Notes under the pieces: generated by a model
Told to the model about the DNA's origin: nothing
What the model saw: the letters and a program-made list of their open reading frames with translations, nothing else
Databases searched by the model: none
Translations under genes and position numbers: made by a program
Part shown: in pieces, positions 43,202-52,039 of the stretch
How the letters are laid out: each line of letters starts with the position of its first letter
Position numbering within the stretch: position 1 is the stretch's first letter
From: Mycolicibacter sp. MU0102
GTDB lineage: Bacteria > Actinomycetota > Actinomycetes > Mycobacteriales > Mycobacteriaceae
Assembly: GCF_963378105.1 (NCBI RefSeq)
Contig: NZ_OY726398.1
Span: 3,968,001 to 4,032,000 of the forward strand
Direction: 5' to 3'
DNA: 64,000 bases

Positions 43202-43219
43202 GTACCGGAGGATTTCTCA

Positions 43220-44089
43220 ATGCCCGCGACAGCCGCATTACCCGTGACCGCCGCCAAGGGTGCGCCCAACGAAACCCCTAGCGCCGTGATTGATCGGGTA
43301 TCCCTAGTCCTCGACGCGTTCGACGGGCCCGGCCGTCTTACCCTGGCGCAGATCGTGCGCCGGACTGGGCTCCCCCGATCGTCAGCGCACCGCATGCTCG
43401 AGCGTCTCGTCCAGCTCCGGTGGCTTCGCCGCAGCGGCCGGGACTACGAACTGGGCATGCGCCTTGTCGAGCTGGGTTCCCTGGCGGTACACCAGGATCG
43501 CCTGCACAAGGCCGCGTTGCGTAAGCTGCACGAACTTCACGCCGCGACCGGCTTGGTGGTTCACCTCGCCGTCCTTGACGGACCCGACGTCGTCTACATG
43601 GACAAGGTCGGCGACCGCATGGCCGCGGTAATCCCGACCCGTGTCGGTGGCCGCCAACTGGCGCACTGCACGGCGGTGGGGAAGGCCATGTTGGCGTTTG
43701 CCGACGAGCGCGACATCGACGTCTTGAACTCCGACCGGCTCCCCCGTCGGACCAAGTATTCGATTTCCACGCACGCCCAACTCCGTAGCGAACTACTCAA
43801 AGTCCGCTCTCACGGCTTCGCGTCCGACCGGGAGGAGTCGCTGCCCGGCTTCGGCTGCGTCGCGGCACCGATCGGCGACCCGGGCGAGGCGGTCGCCGCG
43901 ATCTCGGTCTGCGGGCCGATGAACCGGATAAAGCTGGACCAGCGGTTGGTCGCTCCGGTGCGTATCGCCGCGATGGGCATCTGGCAGGCGGTCGACTCCG
44001 GGCCAGTGCGAGTGTCCCCAACCCTGCAGCAGATGCGACCGCTGCGCGGCGGCCCGACCGCTCGCGGCGGGGCCCTGCAGCTCGCATGA
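43220..44089 (+). CDS. IclR-family transcriptional regulator
   Basis: About 289 residues from ATG 43220, preceded by GGAGG with a 7-nt spacer; the longer open frame starts inside the operator. The winged helix is RLTLAQIVRRTGLPRSSAHR, and the effector domain has VVYMDKVGD, PTRVGGRQLAHCTAVGKAML and SLPGFGCVAAPIG. Similar to the IclR at 26970. The stop overlaps the esterase start (ATGA). It probably controls its own operon and perhaps the hsaA-hsaC genes just upstream. The effector is unknown. Confidence 0.9.
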   Translation: MPATAALPVTAAKGAPNETPSAVIDRVSLVLDAFDGPGRLTLAQIVRRTGLPRSSAHRMLERLVQLRWLRRSGRDYELGMRLVELGSLAVHQDRLHKAALRKLHELHAATGLVVHLAVLDGPDVVYMDKVGDRMAAVIPTRVGGRQLAHCTAVGKAMLAFADERDIDVLNSDRLPRRTKYSISTHAQLRSELLKVRSHGFASDREESLPGFGCVAAPIGDPGEAVAAISVCGPMNRIKLDQRLVAPVRIAAMGIWQAVDSGPVRVSPTLQQMRPLRGGPTARGGALQLA

Positions 44090-45033
44090 TGCTGGATTCC
44101 CAGATCGCGAGGATCATCGAAGCCCTCAACGCGGGATTTCCGCCGGTGCACACGATGACCGGTGCCGAAGCCCGAGCCGCCATTCGCTCGCGCTTCACTC
44201 CTGCGACCGATCCCAAACCCGTGGCCCAGGTGCGTGACCGAACTATCGCTGGGCCGGAAGGTCCGCTCGAGATCCGGGTCTACCGCCCACGCGCTGCAGA
44301 CACCAACTCGGTTCCGACCCTGGTGTGGGCACACGGTGGCGGGTGGGTGTTCTGCGACTTGGACAGTCATGACGACCTGTGTCGAGACTTTGCGAATCAG
44401 CTTCCGGCCGTGGTTGTTTCCGTGCACTACCGGCGGGCGCCGGACGAAGGACGGTGGCCCGCCGCGGCCGAGGACGTGTACGCGGCCACCGTTTGGGCGG
44501 CAGACCACATCGTCGAACTCGGCGGCGACCCGAACCGGCTCCTCATCGGCGGCGACAGTGCCGGCGGCAATCTTGCCGCGGTCACCGCATTGATGGCACG
44601 CGACCGCGGCCGCCCACACTTGGGAGCTCAACTGCTCCTGTACCCCGTCATCGCTGCCGATTTCGACACGGCGTCTTATCAGCAGTTCGGCCGCGGTTAC
44701 TACAACCCCAAGCCCGCATTGCAGTGGTATTGGGATCAATACGTGCCCACCGTGGCCGACCGGTCCAACCCGTATTCGTCCCCACTGCAGGCCCCGGACC
44801 TGTCCGGTCTGCCGCCGACGGTCGCGGTAATAGCTGGCCATGACCCGTTGCGCGATGAGGGGCGCGCCTACGCCGAGGCGCTATACGGTGCGGGTGTTCC
44901 CACCGTGGTGCGCTACTTCGAAGGCGGCGTGCACGGCTTCATGACCATGCCTGCACTCGACATCTGCAAGAGGGCCCGAGCCCAGGCATGCGCGTCACTG
45001 ACTGAGCTCCTGGACCCGCCGGTCACGACGTAA
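44086..45033 (+). CDS. HSL-family (Lip) esterase
   Basis: A 315-residue esterase: AHGGGWVFCDLDSHD oxyanion motif, GGDSAGGN nucleophile elbow, acid in AGHDPLRDEG, His in GGVHGFM. Closely related by motif layout to the esterase at 22478. Co-translated with an IclR gene. Its 3' end overlaps the convergent OYE gene by 11 bp. A role in hydrolysing esters made by the locus BVMOs is inferred. Confidence 0.88.
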   Translation: MMLDSQIARIIEALNAGFPPVHTMTGAEARAAIRSRFTPATDPKPVAQVRDRTIAGPEGPLEIRVYRPRAADTNSVPTLVWAHGGGWVFCDLDSHDDLCRDFANQLPAVVVSVHYRRAPDEGRWPAAAEDVYAATVWAADHIVELGGDPNRLLIGGDSAGGNLAAVTALMARDRGRPHLGAQLLLYPVIAADFDTASYQQFGRGYYNPKPALQWYWDQYVPTVADRSNPYSSPLQAPDLSGLPPTVAVIAGHDPLRDEGRAYAEALYGAGVPTVVRYFEGGVHGFMTMPALDICKRARAQACASLTELLDPPVTT

Positions 45034-46261
45034 CGGGCGGGCCTTCAGACGGCATGATCAGGGGCTCGGCTTGGCCATAGCGCTGTTCTGGGTCGAGGAC
45101 GCAGTGCGTGCGCGTGAAGACCGTAACCATGCACTTGTTGTTGTGATCGCAGCGGCTGCGTACCCGCGGGTCCTCGATCATCCTGCCGACCAGGTCGGGC
45201 TCACGCAGCAGCGCACGACCCATGGCCATGAAGTCGAAGCCCTCACGCATACCGGTTTCCAGGTGGTCACGGGTGGTGATGCCGCCGAGCAGGATCAGCT
45301 TGGTGTTACGCATGATCGGCACGAACTGCCGAGCCGCGGACAGCATATAGAGATCCTCATACGGATAGCTGCCCATGGCCCACTTGCCCATCACTCGCAC
45401 CCCGGGCCGCAGCGCCGGGGGCATCACCCGGGCGAACTCGCGTACCGGCACATCTCCGCGGAACAGATACATCGGCTTGAAAACCGATGAGCCCTGGGTC
45501 AACTCGATGGCATCGAGCGTGCCATCAGCGTCCAACAACGCTGCCGTGCGTAGCGCCTCGTCGATCCAGATGCTGCCCGGCAGACCGTCGTCCATGTCCA
45601 GCTTCGCGATGACGGCGATCCGATCGCCTACCACTTCGCGGACTCGTGCGGCGATCTCCCGCACGAACCGAGACCGTCCGTCGATGTCACCCCCGTACTC
45701 GTCCTTGCGGCGATTGATCAGCGGCGAAAGAAAGGAGCTCGGCAGATACAGGTGACCGAAATGCAGTTCGACAGCATCAAATCCGGCGTCGACGGCCACC
45801 TGCGCCGCGGCACCGAATTGATCTATGACGGCGAAGATCTCGTCACGGCGAATCTCCCTGCAGTAGGCGAACGAAGTGGGATTGACAAAGCGACTCGGTG
45901 CCACCGCGGTGACACCGGTCAGCTTCTTCTGGGCGACCACACCGGCATGGCCGAGTTGCGCAGAGATGGCCGCGCCCGTCTCATGCACCGCATCGGTGAG
46001 CTTCTTGAGACCCGGTAGAGCTTTGGTGTCCATCACGATCTGCCCTGGCGCGCTGGCCCCCTGCTTGGACACACAGCAGTACGCGACCGTGGTCATGCCG
46101 ACGCCCCCCTTGGCAAAGCTCAGGTGGAAGTCGATCAGATCGTCGGTGACCAGCCCGTCTGGCGAGCGACCTTCCGATGTCGCGGCCTTGATGACGCGGT
46201 TGCGCAATCGCACCGGACCGAGCTGAGTCGGAGCGAACGGATTGAGACGTAGGTCGTTCAT
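45023..46261 (-). CDS. Old Yellow Enzyme-type NADH:flavin oxidoreductase
   Basis: A 412-residue single-domain FMN enzyme. OYE TIM-barrel blocks: LRNRVIKAATSEGRSPDG, SAQLGHAG, ELHFGHLYLPSSFLSPLINR, RRKDEYGGDIDGRSRF, and the C-terminal phosphate-binding GGITTRDHLETG with MAMGRALLREPDL. A Cys-containing stretch follows (CDHNNKCMVTV), but the second domain of 2,4-dienoyl-CoA reductases is absent. It would reduce an activated C=C bond, for example of a steroid enone. Divergent from two barrel-protein genes. Confidence 0.88.
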   Translation of the reverse strand: MNDLRLNPFAPTQLGPVRLRNRVIKAATSEGRSPDGLVTDDLIDFHLSFAKGGVGMTTVAYCCVSKQGASAPGQIVMDTKALPGLKKLTDAVHETGAAISAQLGHAGVVAQKKLTGVTAVAPSRFVNPTSFAYCREIRRDEIFAVIDQFGAAAQVAVDAGFDAVELHFGHLYLPSSFLSPLINRRKDEYGGDIDGRSRFVREIAARVREVVGDRIAVIAKLDMDDGLPGSIWIDEALRTAALLDADGTLDAIELTQGSSVFKPMYLFRGDVPVREFARVMPPALRPGVRVMGKWAMGSYPYEDLYMLSAARQFVPIMRNTKLILLGGITTRDHLETGMREGFDFMAMGRALLREPDLVGRMIEDPRVRSRCDHNNKCMVTVFTRTHCVLDPEQRYGQAEPLIMPSEGPPVTS

Positions 46262-46305
46262 CGGCTAACCGTGCTCGCCGGCGCGGGTGCCCGTCAACGG
46301 TGGTA

Positions 46306-46320
46306 TCCCGATGTCCGGGA
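46306..46320. promoter_or_regulatory. 15-bp dyad in the OYE / 46364 divergent promoter
   Basis: TCCCG-ATGTC-CGGGA, a perfect 5-5-5 palindrome, in the 102-bp gap between divergent genes. Weak operator candidate with the same spacing as the IclR dyads. Confidence 0.35.
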
Positions 46321-46363
46321 AGGCAACCGGACGTATTGCCGGGCCGCCTCTAGCCTCGACTGC

Positions 46364-46729
46364 ATGGCTGACGGTGAAGTGTTCGTCATCGACCGCATTC
46401 GGACCAGGCCGGGGCAAGCCCGACGATTCGTCGATCGTTACCTTGCCGAGTACGCGCCTGGTGCCAGGGAGCGCGGGATGCGGCTGCAGAGCGTACTCGT
46501 CAGTCCGCCCATCTGGTTCGGCGATCAATCGAACACGATCACCATCACCTGGTCACTACCCGACCCGCTGGCCTGGTGGAAGATGACCTGGAAGGGTCGC
46601 CCAGACTCCCGGTTGGGCCAATGGTGGTCGCAGATCGACGAATTGGTGGCAGAACGCACCCGCTCGGTCGCGGCCGCCGCCGAGGACGTCGACACGCTGT
46701 GCGCCACGGCGGAGCCGGCCGATGTTTAA
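46364..46729 (+). CDS. Small NIPSNAP/EthD-like dimeric alpha-beta barrel protein
   Basis: About 121 residues from ATG 46364. EVFVIDRIRTRPGQARRFVD and a Trp-rich second half (LPDPLAWWKMTWKGRPD, QWWSQID) suggest a ferredoxin-like dimeric barrel, often found beside catabolic genes. No catalytic residues assigned. It overlaps the next gene by 8 bp. Function unknown. Confidence 0.65.
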   Translation: MADGEVFVIDRIRTRPGQARRFVDRYLAEYAPGARERGMRLQSVLVSPPIWFGDQSNTITITWSLPDPLAWWKMTWKGRPDSRLGQWWSQIDELVAERTRSVAAAAEDVDTLCATAEPADV

Positions 46730-47345
46730 CGTCACCCGGCTGATCGACGTCGAGAGCGGTGACGGCGATCGTTTGCTCTTCCGCCTTCGAACACTGGCCG
46801 AAAGCAGTGGGGCTCTGCGATGGATCGTCGAGCCGACCGACTCAGGTTCACGCAACGGCGGAGACATCCTGGCGCACCTGCGTTTCGCCGACGAGCCGTC
46901 GTGGCGAATCGCTGAACCGCACTTCGTCGCCGCGCTGGCCGATCCCGCGATCACCCGAATCAACGGTGCGACTTATCCAGGGAACCCGGTCCGTACCGGC
47001 AGGCCGGGATCGGTCTACCGGACGCTGCTGCTGCGGGTTCAGCCGGATACGCCGCCTGAGACCCTGGCCCGGTTCGAGGCGGAGCTGAAGTCTATGGCCG
47101 ACTACGTCACGACCATCTGCGCATGGCAGCTGAGCCGCGTGAGCGACGCGACCGGCACCGCATGGACGCACGTGTTCGAACAGGAATTCACCGATGTGGC
47201 CGGGTTGATGGGCCCCTATCTGATGCACCCGATCCACTGGGCAGTGGTGGACCGGTGGTTCGATCCCGAGACCACCGACGTGATCGTCCGCGATCGGGTC
47301 TGCCACAGCTTCTGCGCCACGGACCGTGCCCTACTGCGGCCGTGA
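46722..47345 (+). CDS. Dabb-domain (stress-responsive A/B barrel) protein
   Basis: A 207-residue protein starting in the 3' end of the previous gene. The C-terminal half (VYRTLLLRVQPDTPPETLAR through HPIHWAVVDRWFDPE) has the Dabb barrel pattern; the N-terminal half is likely a second, diverged barrel. Such proteins can be cyclases, isomerases or carriers. Paired with the 46364 gene, it may form a hetero-barrel. Function unknown. Confidence 0.68.
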   Translation: MFNVTRLIDVESGDGDRLLFRLRTLAESSGALRWIVEPTDSGSRNGGDILAHLRFADEPSWRIAEPHFVAALADPAITRINGATYPGNPVRTGRPGSVYRTLLLRVQPDTPPETLARFEAELKSMADYVTTICAWQLSRVSDATGTAWTHVFEQEFTDVAGLMGPYLMHPIHWAVVDRWFDPETTDVIVRDRVCHSFCATDRALLRP

Positions 47346-47359
47346 GTGCAGCCGAGAGA

Positions 47360-48247
47360 TCACAGCCCGGCGGGCAGGATGTTGGGGTTGGCTTGCTGGG
47401 GAGGTTCCAGGGGCGGCAGCCGCGTGACGCCGTCCAGGCTGTGCACGGCAAGCTGCTGGGACCACGGGTAGTGCAGGCTGAATGCAACTAAGCCGGTTCG
47501 CTCCGCCGCCGGTAGGTGGCACATCGCCAACACCGTCTCCGCCAGGTACTCCACCGGCTCGGTCGGAAACGACTCGGGTATCAGACTGTCTGCGCCCGGC
47601 GTCCTTATCGCGCTGGACGGTCCCACCACGTTGACGGCGATGTTGGAATCCACCAATTCGGCCGCAACCCCCTGGCTGAGCCGGTGCAGTGCTGCCTTCA
47701 TCGACGCGTAGATCACATCTCCGGATGACTTGTTGTACTCGCGGAAAGGGCGCGCCGGCGCGAGGCCTGTGACCGATCCGATGTTGACGATCCAGCCCGC
47801 ACCTTGACGGCGCATGTGTGGAATGGCTTGCTGGATCAGCACAAACGGTGTGCGCACATAGTGTTCGACGGTGCGATCGAAAGTCTGGATCGGCATGGCT
47901 TCGATGACCGAGTAGTCAGCGTAGCCGGCGTTGTTGACCAGGATGTCGATCCGACCAGTCCGCTCTACCACCTGGTCGACCAGTGCGGCGCGCTGCAGTT
48001 CGTCCTCGAGATCGGCGGCGATGCCAAACGCCTTGCCACCGCCCGCCTCGATCAGTTCGACGGTCTCGGCGATCGTGCCGGGCAGCGCCTCGGTCTGCCC
48101 GGCACGCATCGACGGTGACGGCTGGTGCGAACGTGCGGTCACCGCAACGGTCGCCCCTTCGGCGGCCAGGCGCTGAGCGATCGCCCGCCCGATGCCGCGA
48201 CTGCTTCCGGTCACCAACGCGCTTTTACCACTGAGCAATCGGGTCAT
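47360..48247 (-). CDS. Short-chain dehydrogenase/reductase, 295 aa
   Basis: Starts at ATG 48247, overlapping the BVMO stop by 4 bp. TGSSRGIG, NNAG and catalytic YASMK. VTARSHQP after beta-2 points to NADP(H). An insertion of about 20 residues (QPSPSMRAGQTEALPGTIAE) follows beta-2, and a C-terminal extension after LVAFSLHYPW replaces the usual DGG end. Co-translated with a HAPMO-type BVMO, so it may process the ketone before or the alcohol after that step. Confidence 0.85.
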   Translation of the reverse strand: MTRLLSGKSALVTGSSRGIGRAIAQRLAAEGATVAVTARSHQPSPSMRAGQTEALPGTIAETVELIEAGGGKAFGIAADLEDELQRAALVDQVVERTGRIDILVNNAGYADYSVIEAMPIQTFDRTVEHYVRTPFVLIQQAIPHMRRQGAGWIVNIGSVTGLAPARPFREYNKSSGDVIYASMKAALHRLSQGVAAELVDSNIAVNVVGPSSAIRTPGADSLIPESFPTEPVEYLAETVLAMCHLPAAERTGLVAFSLHYPWSQQLAVHSLDGVTRLPPLEPPQQANPNILPAGL

Positions 48248-50166
48248 CGGAGGAGGAGATCCTCCTCGATCGGAGCACGGTGACTCTGCCATACCTCGAT
48301 CAGCCGGAACGGAAATGCGGTAACGATTCGCCCGCCGCCGGAGCGGTAATAGGTGTGTGCGGTGGGCGTGTGGCACCACACGGTGTCTTGCATCGCCGTG
48401 TCGATCTGGCCGACGTAGCTTTCGAACGCCTCGGGTCTGACCTCGATGGTCGCCACGTCGCGCTGGGCCATCAGCTGCAGACATTCCATGACGTAGTGCA
48501 CCATCACCTCCACGCCGAAGTTGTGCCCGGCCCCGTGCCCCGGGCTGTAGTTCGGCGCCGAGGAGATGAACATGTTCGGGAAGCCGGGCACCATGCCACC
48601 CCGATACGCGCTCGGGCTGTCCCCCCAGACCTCATTGAGCTTGATCCCCCCGCGGCCGCGGATGTCCACTGTCGACAAGAAGTCCAGGTAGTAGCCGGTG
48701 GCGTAGATGATGATGTCCAGATCGATCTGCCGACCGTCCTGGGTCACGATTCCCCGTTCGTTGACCTCGGCGGGTTCGCTGGCCTCCACGTCTACATGCG
48801 GTTGGGCCAATGCCGCGTAGTAACCACCCGGGTCACGAATGATGCGTTTGCCATACGGCGCGAAGTCGGGGGTGACCTTCTTGGCCAAGTCGGTGCCGGC
48901 GCCGAATGCCCGGTCGATGTAGTCCAGGCACATCTGGAGCAACACGTCGTTGGCCGGTGAGATCGACAAATGGTCGGCCGCCCAGTCGGGGTCCCGCACG
49001 ATGACCGGATAGTTGTTGTCGGCGGTTCCCCAGAACGACTTGAGACGGTTCCAGTTGGCGTAGAACGGAATATGGGTGTTGAGCCACCGGCGGTACTCGG
49101 GTACGTCGTCGGTCAGTCGCTTGCGCGGCGCCACCCAGTGGGGCTGACGCTGGAACACCGTCAAGTGCTCGACGTCGCCCACACAGGCGTCGACGATCTG
49201 TACCGCAGTACATCCGGCACCGATGATCGCTATCTTTTTGCCGCGCAGGTCCAGATTCGGGTCCCACTCGGCGGAGTGGACGCTGACGCCGGCAAAGGAG
49301 TCCATGCCGGCCAGATCCGGCCATCGCGGCCGGTTGAGGTAGCCGGCCGCGGGGATCACCACGTTGGCATAACTGACGCCGCGGACGCCGTCGGGTCCGA
49401 GGGTCTGGATCTGCCACTGCCGACGGTCCTCGTCCCACCACAGCGCCTGTACCTCGGTGCTGAATCGGGTGTGGTCCCGCAAATTGTTCTCGGTGGCAAC
49501 CGACTCCAGATACTTCTGGTACTCGGCGCCTTGCGGGTAGTAGCTCGACCACGCGGCGTTGATATCGCGTGACAGCGAATAGTAGGCCGACGGCGTGTCG
49601 ACACCGATGCCGGGGTAGACGGCGGTGTACCACGTACCGCCGACCTCGTCGTTGCGGTCGATGATCTCGAAATTGATCCCCGCAGAGGAGCATTCCAGCG
49701 CGGCAGCCATGCCCGCGATTCCAGCGCCGACGATGACGACCTTGAAGTCCTCCGGAAGCTGGGCGCTCCGCGGCAGCACCGGCCGCGACGGGTGAAAGCC
49801 GCCCTGCTCCAGCAGCAAGTCGACATACTCGCTGCCCACCGCGGTTCCAAGCGCCAGTGGAGCGACCCCGGCGAACAGGGCCGTATCGTCGGCCGGCAGC
49901 GCGCCGGCGGGCCGCGGCTGGCCCAGCGCCGCCGTCACCGCATCCACCAACGCCTCGCGGGTCTCGGGGTCGGTGACACCAACCTGTTCCGGCGGATCCG
50001 GCTCGAACGAGATCTTGTCCGCGAACCGCTCGGCAACAGCCGGGTCACCGGTCAGTTGGGCCAGCACCGCAACCAACACTCCGGCGTCCGCTTGACGCAG
50101 ATACGTCCTCAGCTCGTCGGGATCCGAGCCTGTGTGCTCAGGGGTCACGGTCGCATCGGTCGTCAT
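48244..50166 (-). CDS. HAPMO-type Baeyer-Villiger monooxygenase with N-terminal extension
   Basis: A 640-residue protein from ATG 50166, preceded by AAGGAGG. About 140 residues precede the FAD fold (VVIVGAGIAGMAAALE), as in 4-hydroxyacetophenone monooxygenase, also 640 residues. The fingerprint is FAGVSVHSAEWDPN; the NADPH fold is IAIIGAGCTAVQI. HAPMO and steroid monooxygenases turn methyl ketones into acetate esters, so a C21 or acetyl-bearing steroid is an attractive substrate. Divergent from fadD and coupled to an SDR. Confidence 0.9.
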   Translation of the reverse strand: MTTDATVTPEHTGSDPDELRTYLRQADAGVLVAVLAQLTGDPAVAERFADKISFEPDPPEQVGVTDPETREALVDAVTAALGQPRPAGALPADDTALFAGVAPLALGTAVGSEYVDLLLEQGGFHPSRPVLPRSAQLPEDFKVVIVGAGIAGMAAALECSSAGINFEIIDRNDEVGGTWYTAVYPGIGVDTPSAYYSLSRDINAAWSSYYPQGAEYQKYLESVATENNLRDHTRFSTEVQALWWDEDRRQWQIQTLGPDGVRGVSYANVVIPAAGYLNRPRWPDLAGMDSFAGVSVHSAEWDPNLDLRGKKIAIIGAGCTAVQIVDACVGDVEHLTVFQRQPHWVAPRKRLTDDVPEYRRWLNTHIPFYANWNRLKSFWGTADNNYPVIVRDPDWAADHLSISPANDVLLQMCLDYIDRAFGAGTDLAKKVTPDFAPYGKRIIRDPGGYYAALAQPHVDVEASEPAEVNERGIVTQDGRQIDLDIIIYATGYYLDFLSTVDIRGRGGIKLNEVWGDSPSAYRGGMVPGFPNMFISSAPNYSPGHGAGHNFGVEVMVHYVMECLQLMAQRDVATIEVRPEAFESYVGQIDTAMQDTVWCHTPTAHTYYRSGGGRIVTAFPFRLIEVWQSHRAPIEEDLLLR

Positions 50167-50242
50167 CGAACCTCCTTGCTCGTAGCCCGAGTATGTGGCC
50201 GCCGACGGCGATCCGTCCGGCCCATGTCTACTCAGCGGGACG

Positions 50243-50260
50243 CGGTTTGGCCGCAACCGG
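50243..50260. promoter_or_regulatory. CGGT-N9-ACCGG dyad between BVMO and fadD
   Basis: CGGT at 50243-50246 and ACCGG at 50256-50260, 25 bp before the fadD ATG in the divergent promoter region. The same layout recurs at 57642-57659 (one mismatch) and 62922-62939. Confidence 0.4.
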
Positions 50261-50284
50261 AGTCTCGGGCCTACAGTCCGGGGC

Positions 50285-51868
50285 ATGAACGAGCTGGACG
50301 CCGTGCTGGCCTCGGCACGCAGTCACGCGCTGGGCGATGTTCCGCGACGCTCGGCCCGCAAACAACCGGACAAGATCGCCCTGGTCGACGGCGATATCTG
50401 CCTGACCTTCGCCGAGTTCGAGCACTTGGTCGATCGCGCCACAGCCGCATTGCAGGACAACGGCTTTTGTCCCGGCGACCGGGTTGCCCTCCTGGCGCAC
50501 AACTGCTGGCAGTACGCGGTGCTCGCATTCGCCACCGCGCGTGCCGCGGTCGTGCTGGTCCCGATCAACTTCATGCTGACCGCCGAGGAGATCTCGTTCA
50601 TCCTGGGTCATAGCCGGGCATCCGGACTCATCGTGGAGGCCGATCTGGTGGCCACCGCTCAAGCTGCCATGCAGTTTGCCGAGCGCGCACTCACCACGGC
50701 GGTTATGGTCCTGCCTGGTCAGACGCTGCCGGCGGGCTGGGATGACTTCGACCACTGGCTGGCAACCTCGTCAGCGGCTCCTGCCCCGTATGTCGCCGAC
50801 GATCAGCTGATCCGCCTCATGTACACCAGCGGTACCGAGGCACATCCCAAGGGCGCCATGCATTCGACTCGAAGCCTGATGGGCAACTACATCAGCTCGA
50901 TCATCGCCGGTTCGATGGAGGGCACCGACGTCGTCGTCCACTCTTTGCCGCTGTATCACTGCGCGCAACTCGACAATTTCTTGATCACCGCTGTTTACCT
51001 TGGGGCCACCAGCGTCATCCTGGCGCGACCGGAACCCGAGACCGTGCTGCGCACAATCGAAAAATATCTCGCCACAAGCTATTTCGCTCCGCCAACGGTG
51101 TGGATCTCACTATTGAGGTCTCCGCTTTTCGATTCTGTCGACCTGTCGAGCCTGCGCAAGGGATACTACGGCGCCTCGGCGATGCCGATCGAGATCCTGG
51201 CAGAGATGCGTGAACGGCTGCCCGGCCTGCGGCTGTGGAACTTCTACGGCCAGACCGAGATGGCACCGCTGGCCTCGGCTCTTGGACCAGAAGACCAAGA
51301 TGCGCATGCCGGCGCAGCGGGCCGTCCGGTGATCAACGTGGAGACTGCCATCCTCGACGATGAGGGTGTCCCGGTGGGAACCGGCGTGGTCGGCGAGATA
51401 GTCCATCGAAGTCCGCACTTGATGCTCGGATACCTCGACGACCACGCGAAGACCGCCGACACATTCCGTGGCGGCTGGTTTCACTCCGGCGATCTGGGCT
51501 ACTACGACGAACACGGCCTGCTGCATGTAGTGGATCGCAAGAAGGACATGATCAAGACGGGCGGCGAGAATGTCGCCAGTCGCGAAGTCGAAGAGGTCAT
51601 CTACCGCCACCCTGGCGTCGAGGAGGTGGCAGTGTTCGGTCTGCCCCACCCGCGGTGGGTGGAGGCGGTGGTCGCCGCGGTGGTGATCCGCGACGGCATC
51701 GTGGTCACCGAGGACGAGCTGTTGGGACACTGCCGGACACATCTGGCCGGGTTCAAGACACCTAAGCAGCTGTTCTTCGTCGACTCGCTGCCCAAGAACC
51801 CGAGCGGAAAGCTGTTGAAGCGCCTGTTACGGGAGCGGTTCAGTCCGACACACGCCGTTTCCGGCTGA
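50285..51868 (+). CDS. Acyl-CoA synthetase (FadD family)
   Basis: A 527-residue AMP-forming ligase. P-loop MYTSGTEAHPKGAMHS, A5 motif NFYGQTEMAP, A7 GWFHSGDLGYYDEHG, A8 DRKKDMIKTGGENV, and the adenylating Lys in LPKNPSGKLLKR. It activates a carboxylate, probably a steroid side chain or ring-derived acid given the neighbours. Its ADP-type partners (ADH, ALDH, EchA, two acyl-CoA dehydrogenases) follow on the same strand after a 171-bp gap. Confidence 0.92.
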   Translation: MNELDAVLASARSHALGDVPRRSARKQPDKIALVDGDICLTFAEFEHLVDRATAALQDNGFCPGDRVALLAHNCWQYAVLAFATARAAVVLVPINFMLTAEEISFILGHSRASGLIVEADLVATAQAAMQFAERALTTAVMVLPGQTLPAGWDDFDHWLATSSAAPAPYVADDQLIRLMYTSGTEAHPKGAMHSTRSLMGNYISSIIAGSMEGTDVVVHSLPLYHCAQLDNFLITAVYLGATSVILARPEPETVLRTIEKYLATSYFAPPTVWISLLRSPLFDSVDLSSLRKGYYGASAMPIEILAEMRERLPGLRLWNFYGQTEMAPLASALGPEDQDAHAGAAGRPVINVETAILDDEGVPVGTGVVGEIVHRSPHLMLGYLDDHAKTADTFRGGWFHSGDLGYYDEHGLLHVVDRKKDMIKTGGENVASREVEEVIYRHPGVEEVAVFGLPHPRWVEAVVAAVVIRDGIVVTEDELLGHCRTHLAGFKTPKQLFFVDSLPKNPSGKLLKRLLRERFSPTHAVSG

Positions 51869-52039
51869 TCGATCCAGGACGGCTCACGCGATGACCGCTG
51901 GGCGGGAAGCGCGGATCAGCCTACTCTGCCAAGCAAATAGTCTGCCGCGAGGGCGGCGCTGCGTCGACTCTGGCTTCGATGACATCGCCGCGACAGACGC
52001 CCGAGATCGAATCTGATTTCAAGGGAAAGGAATTCACCT

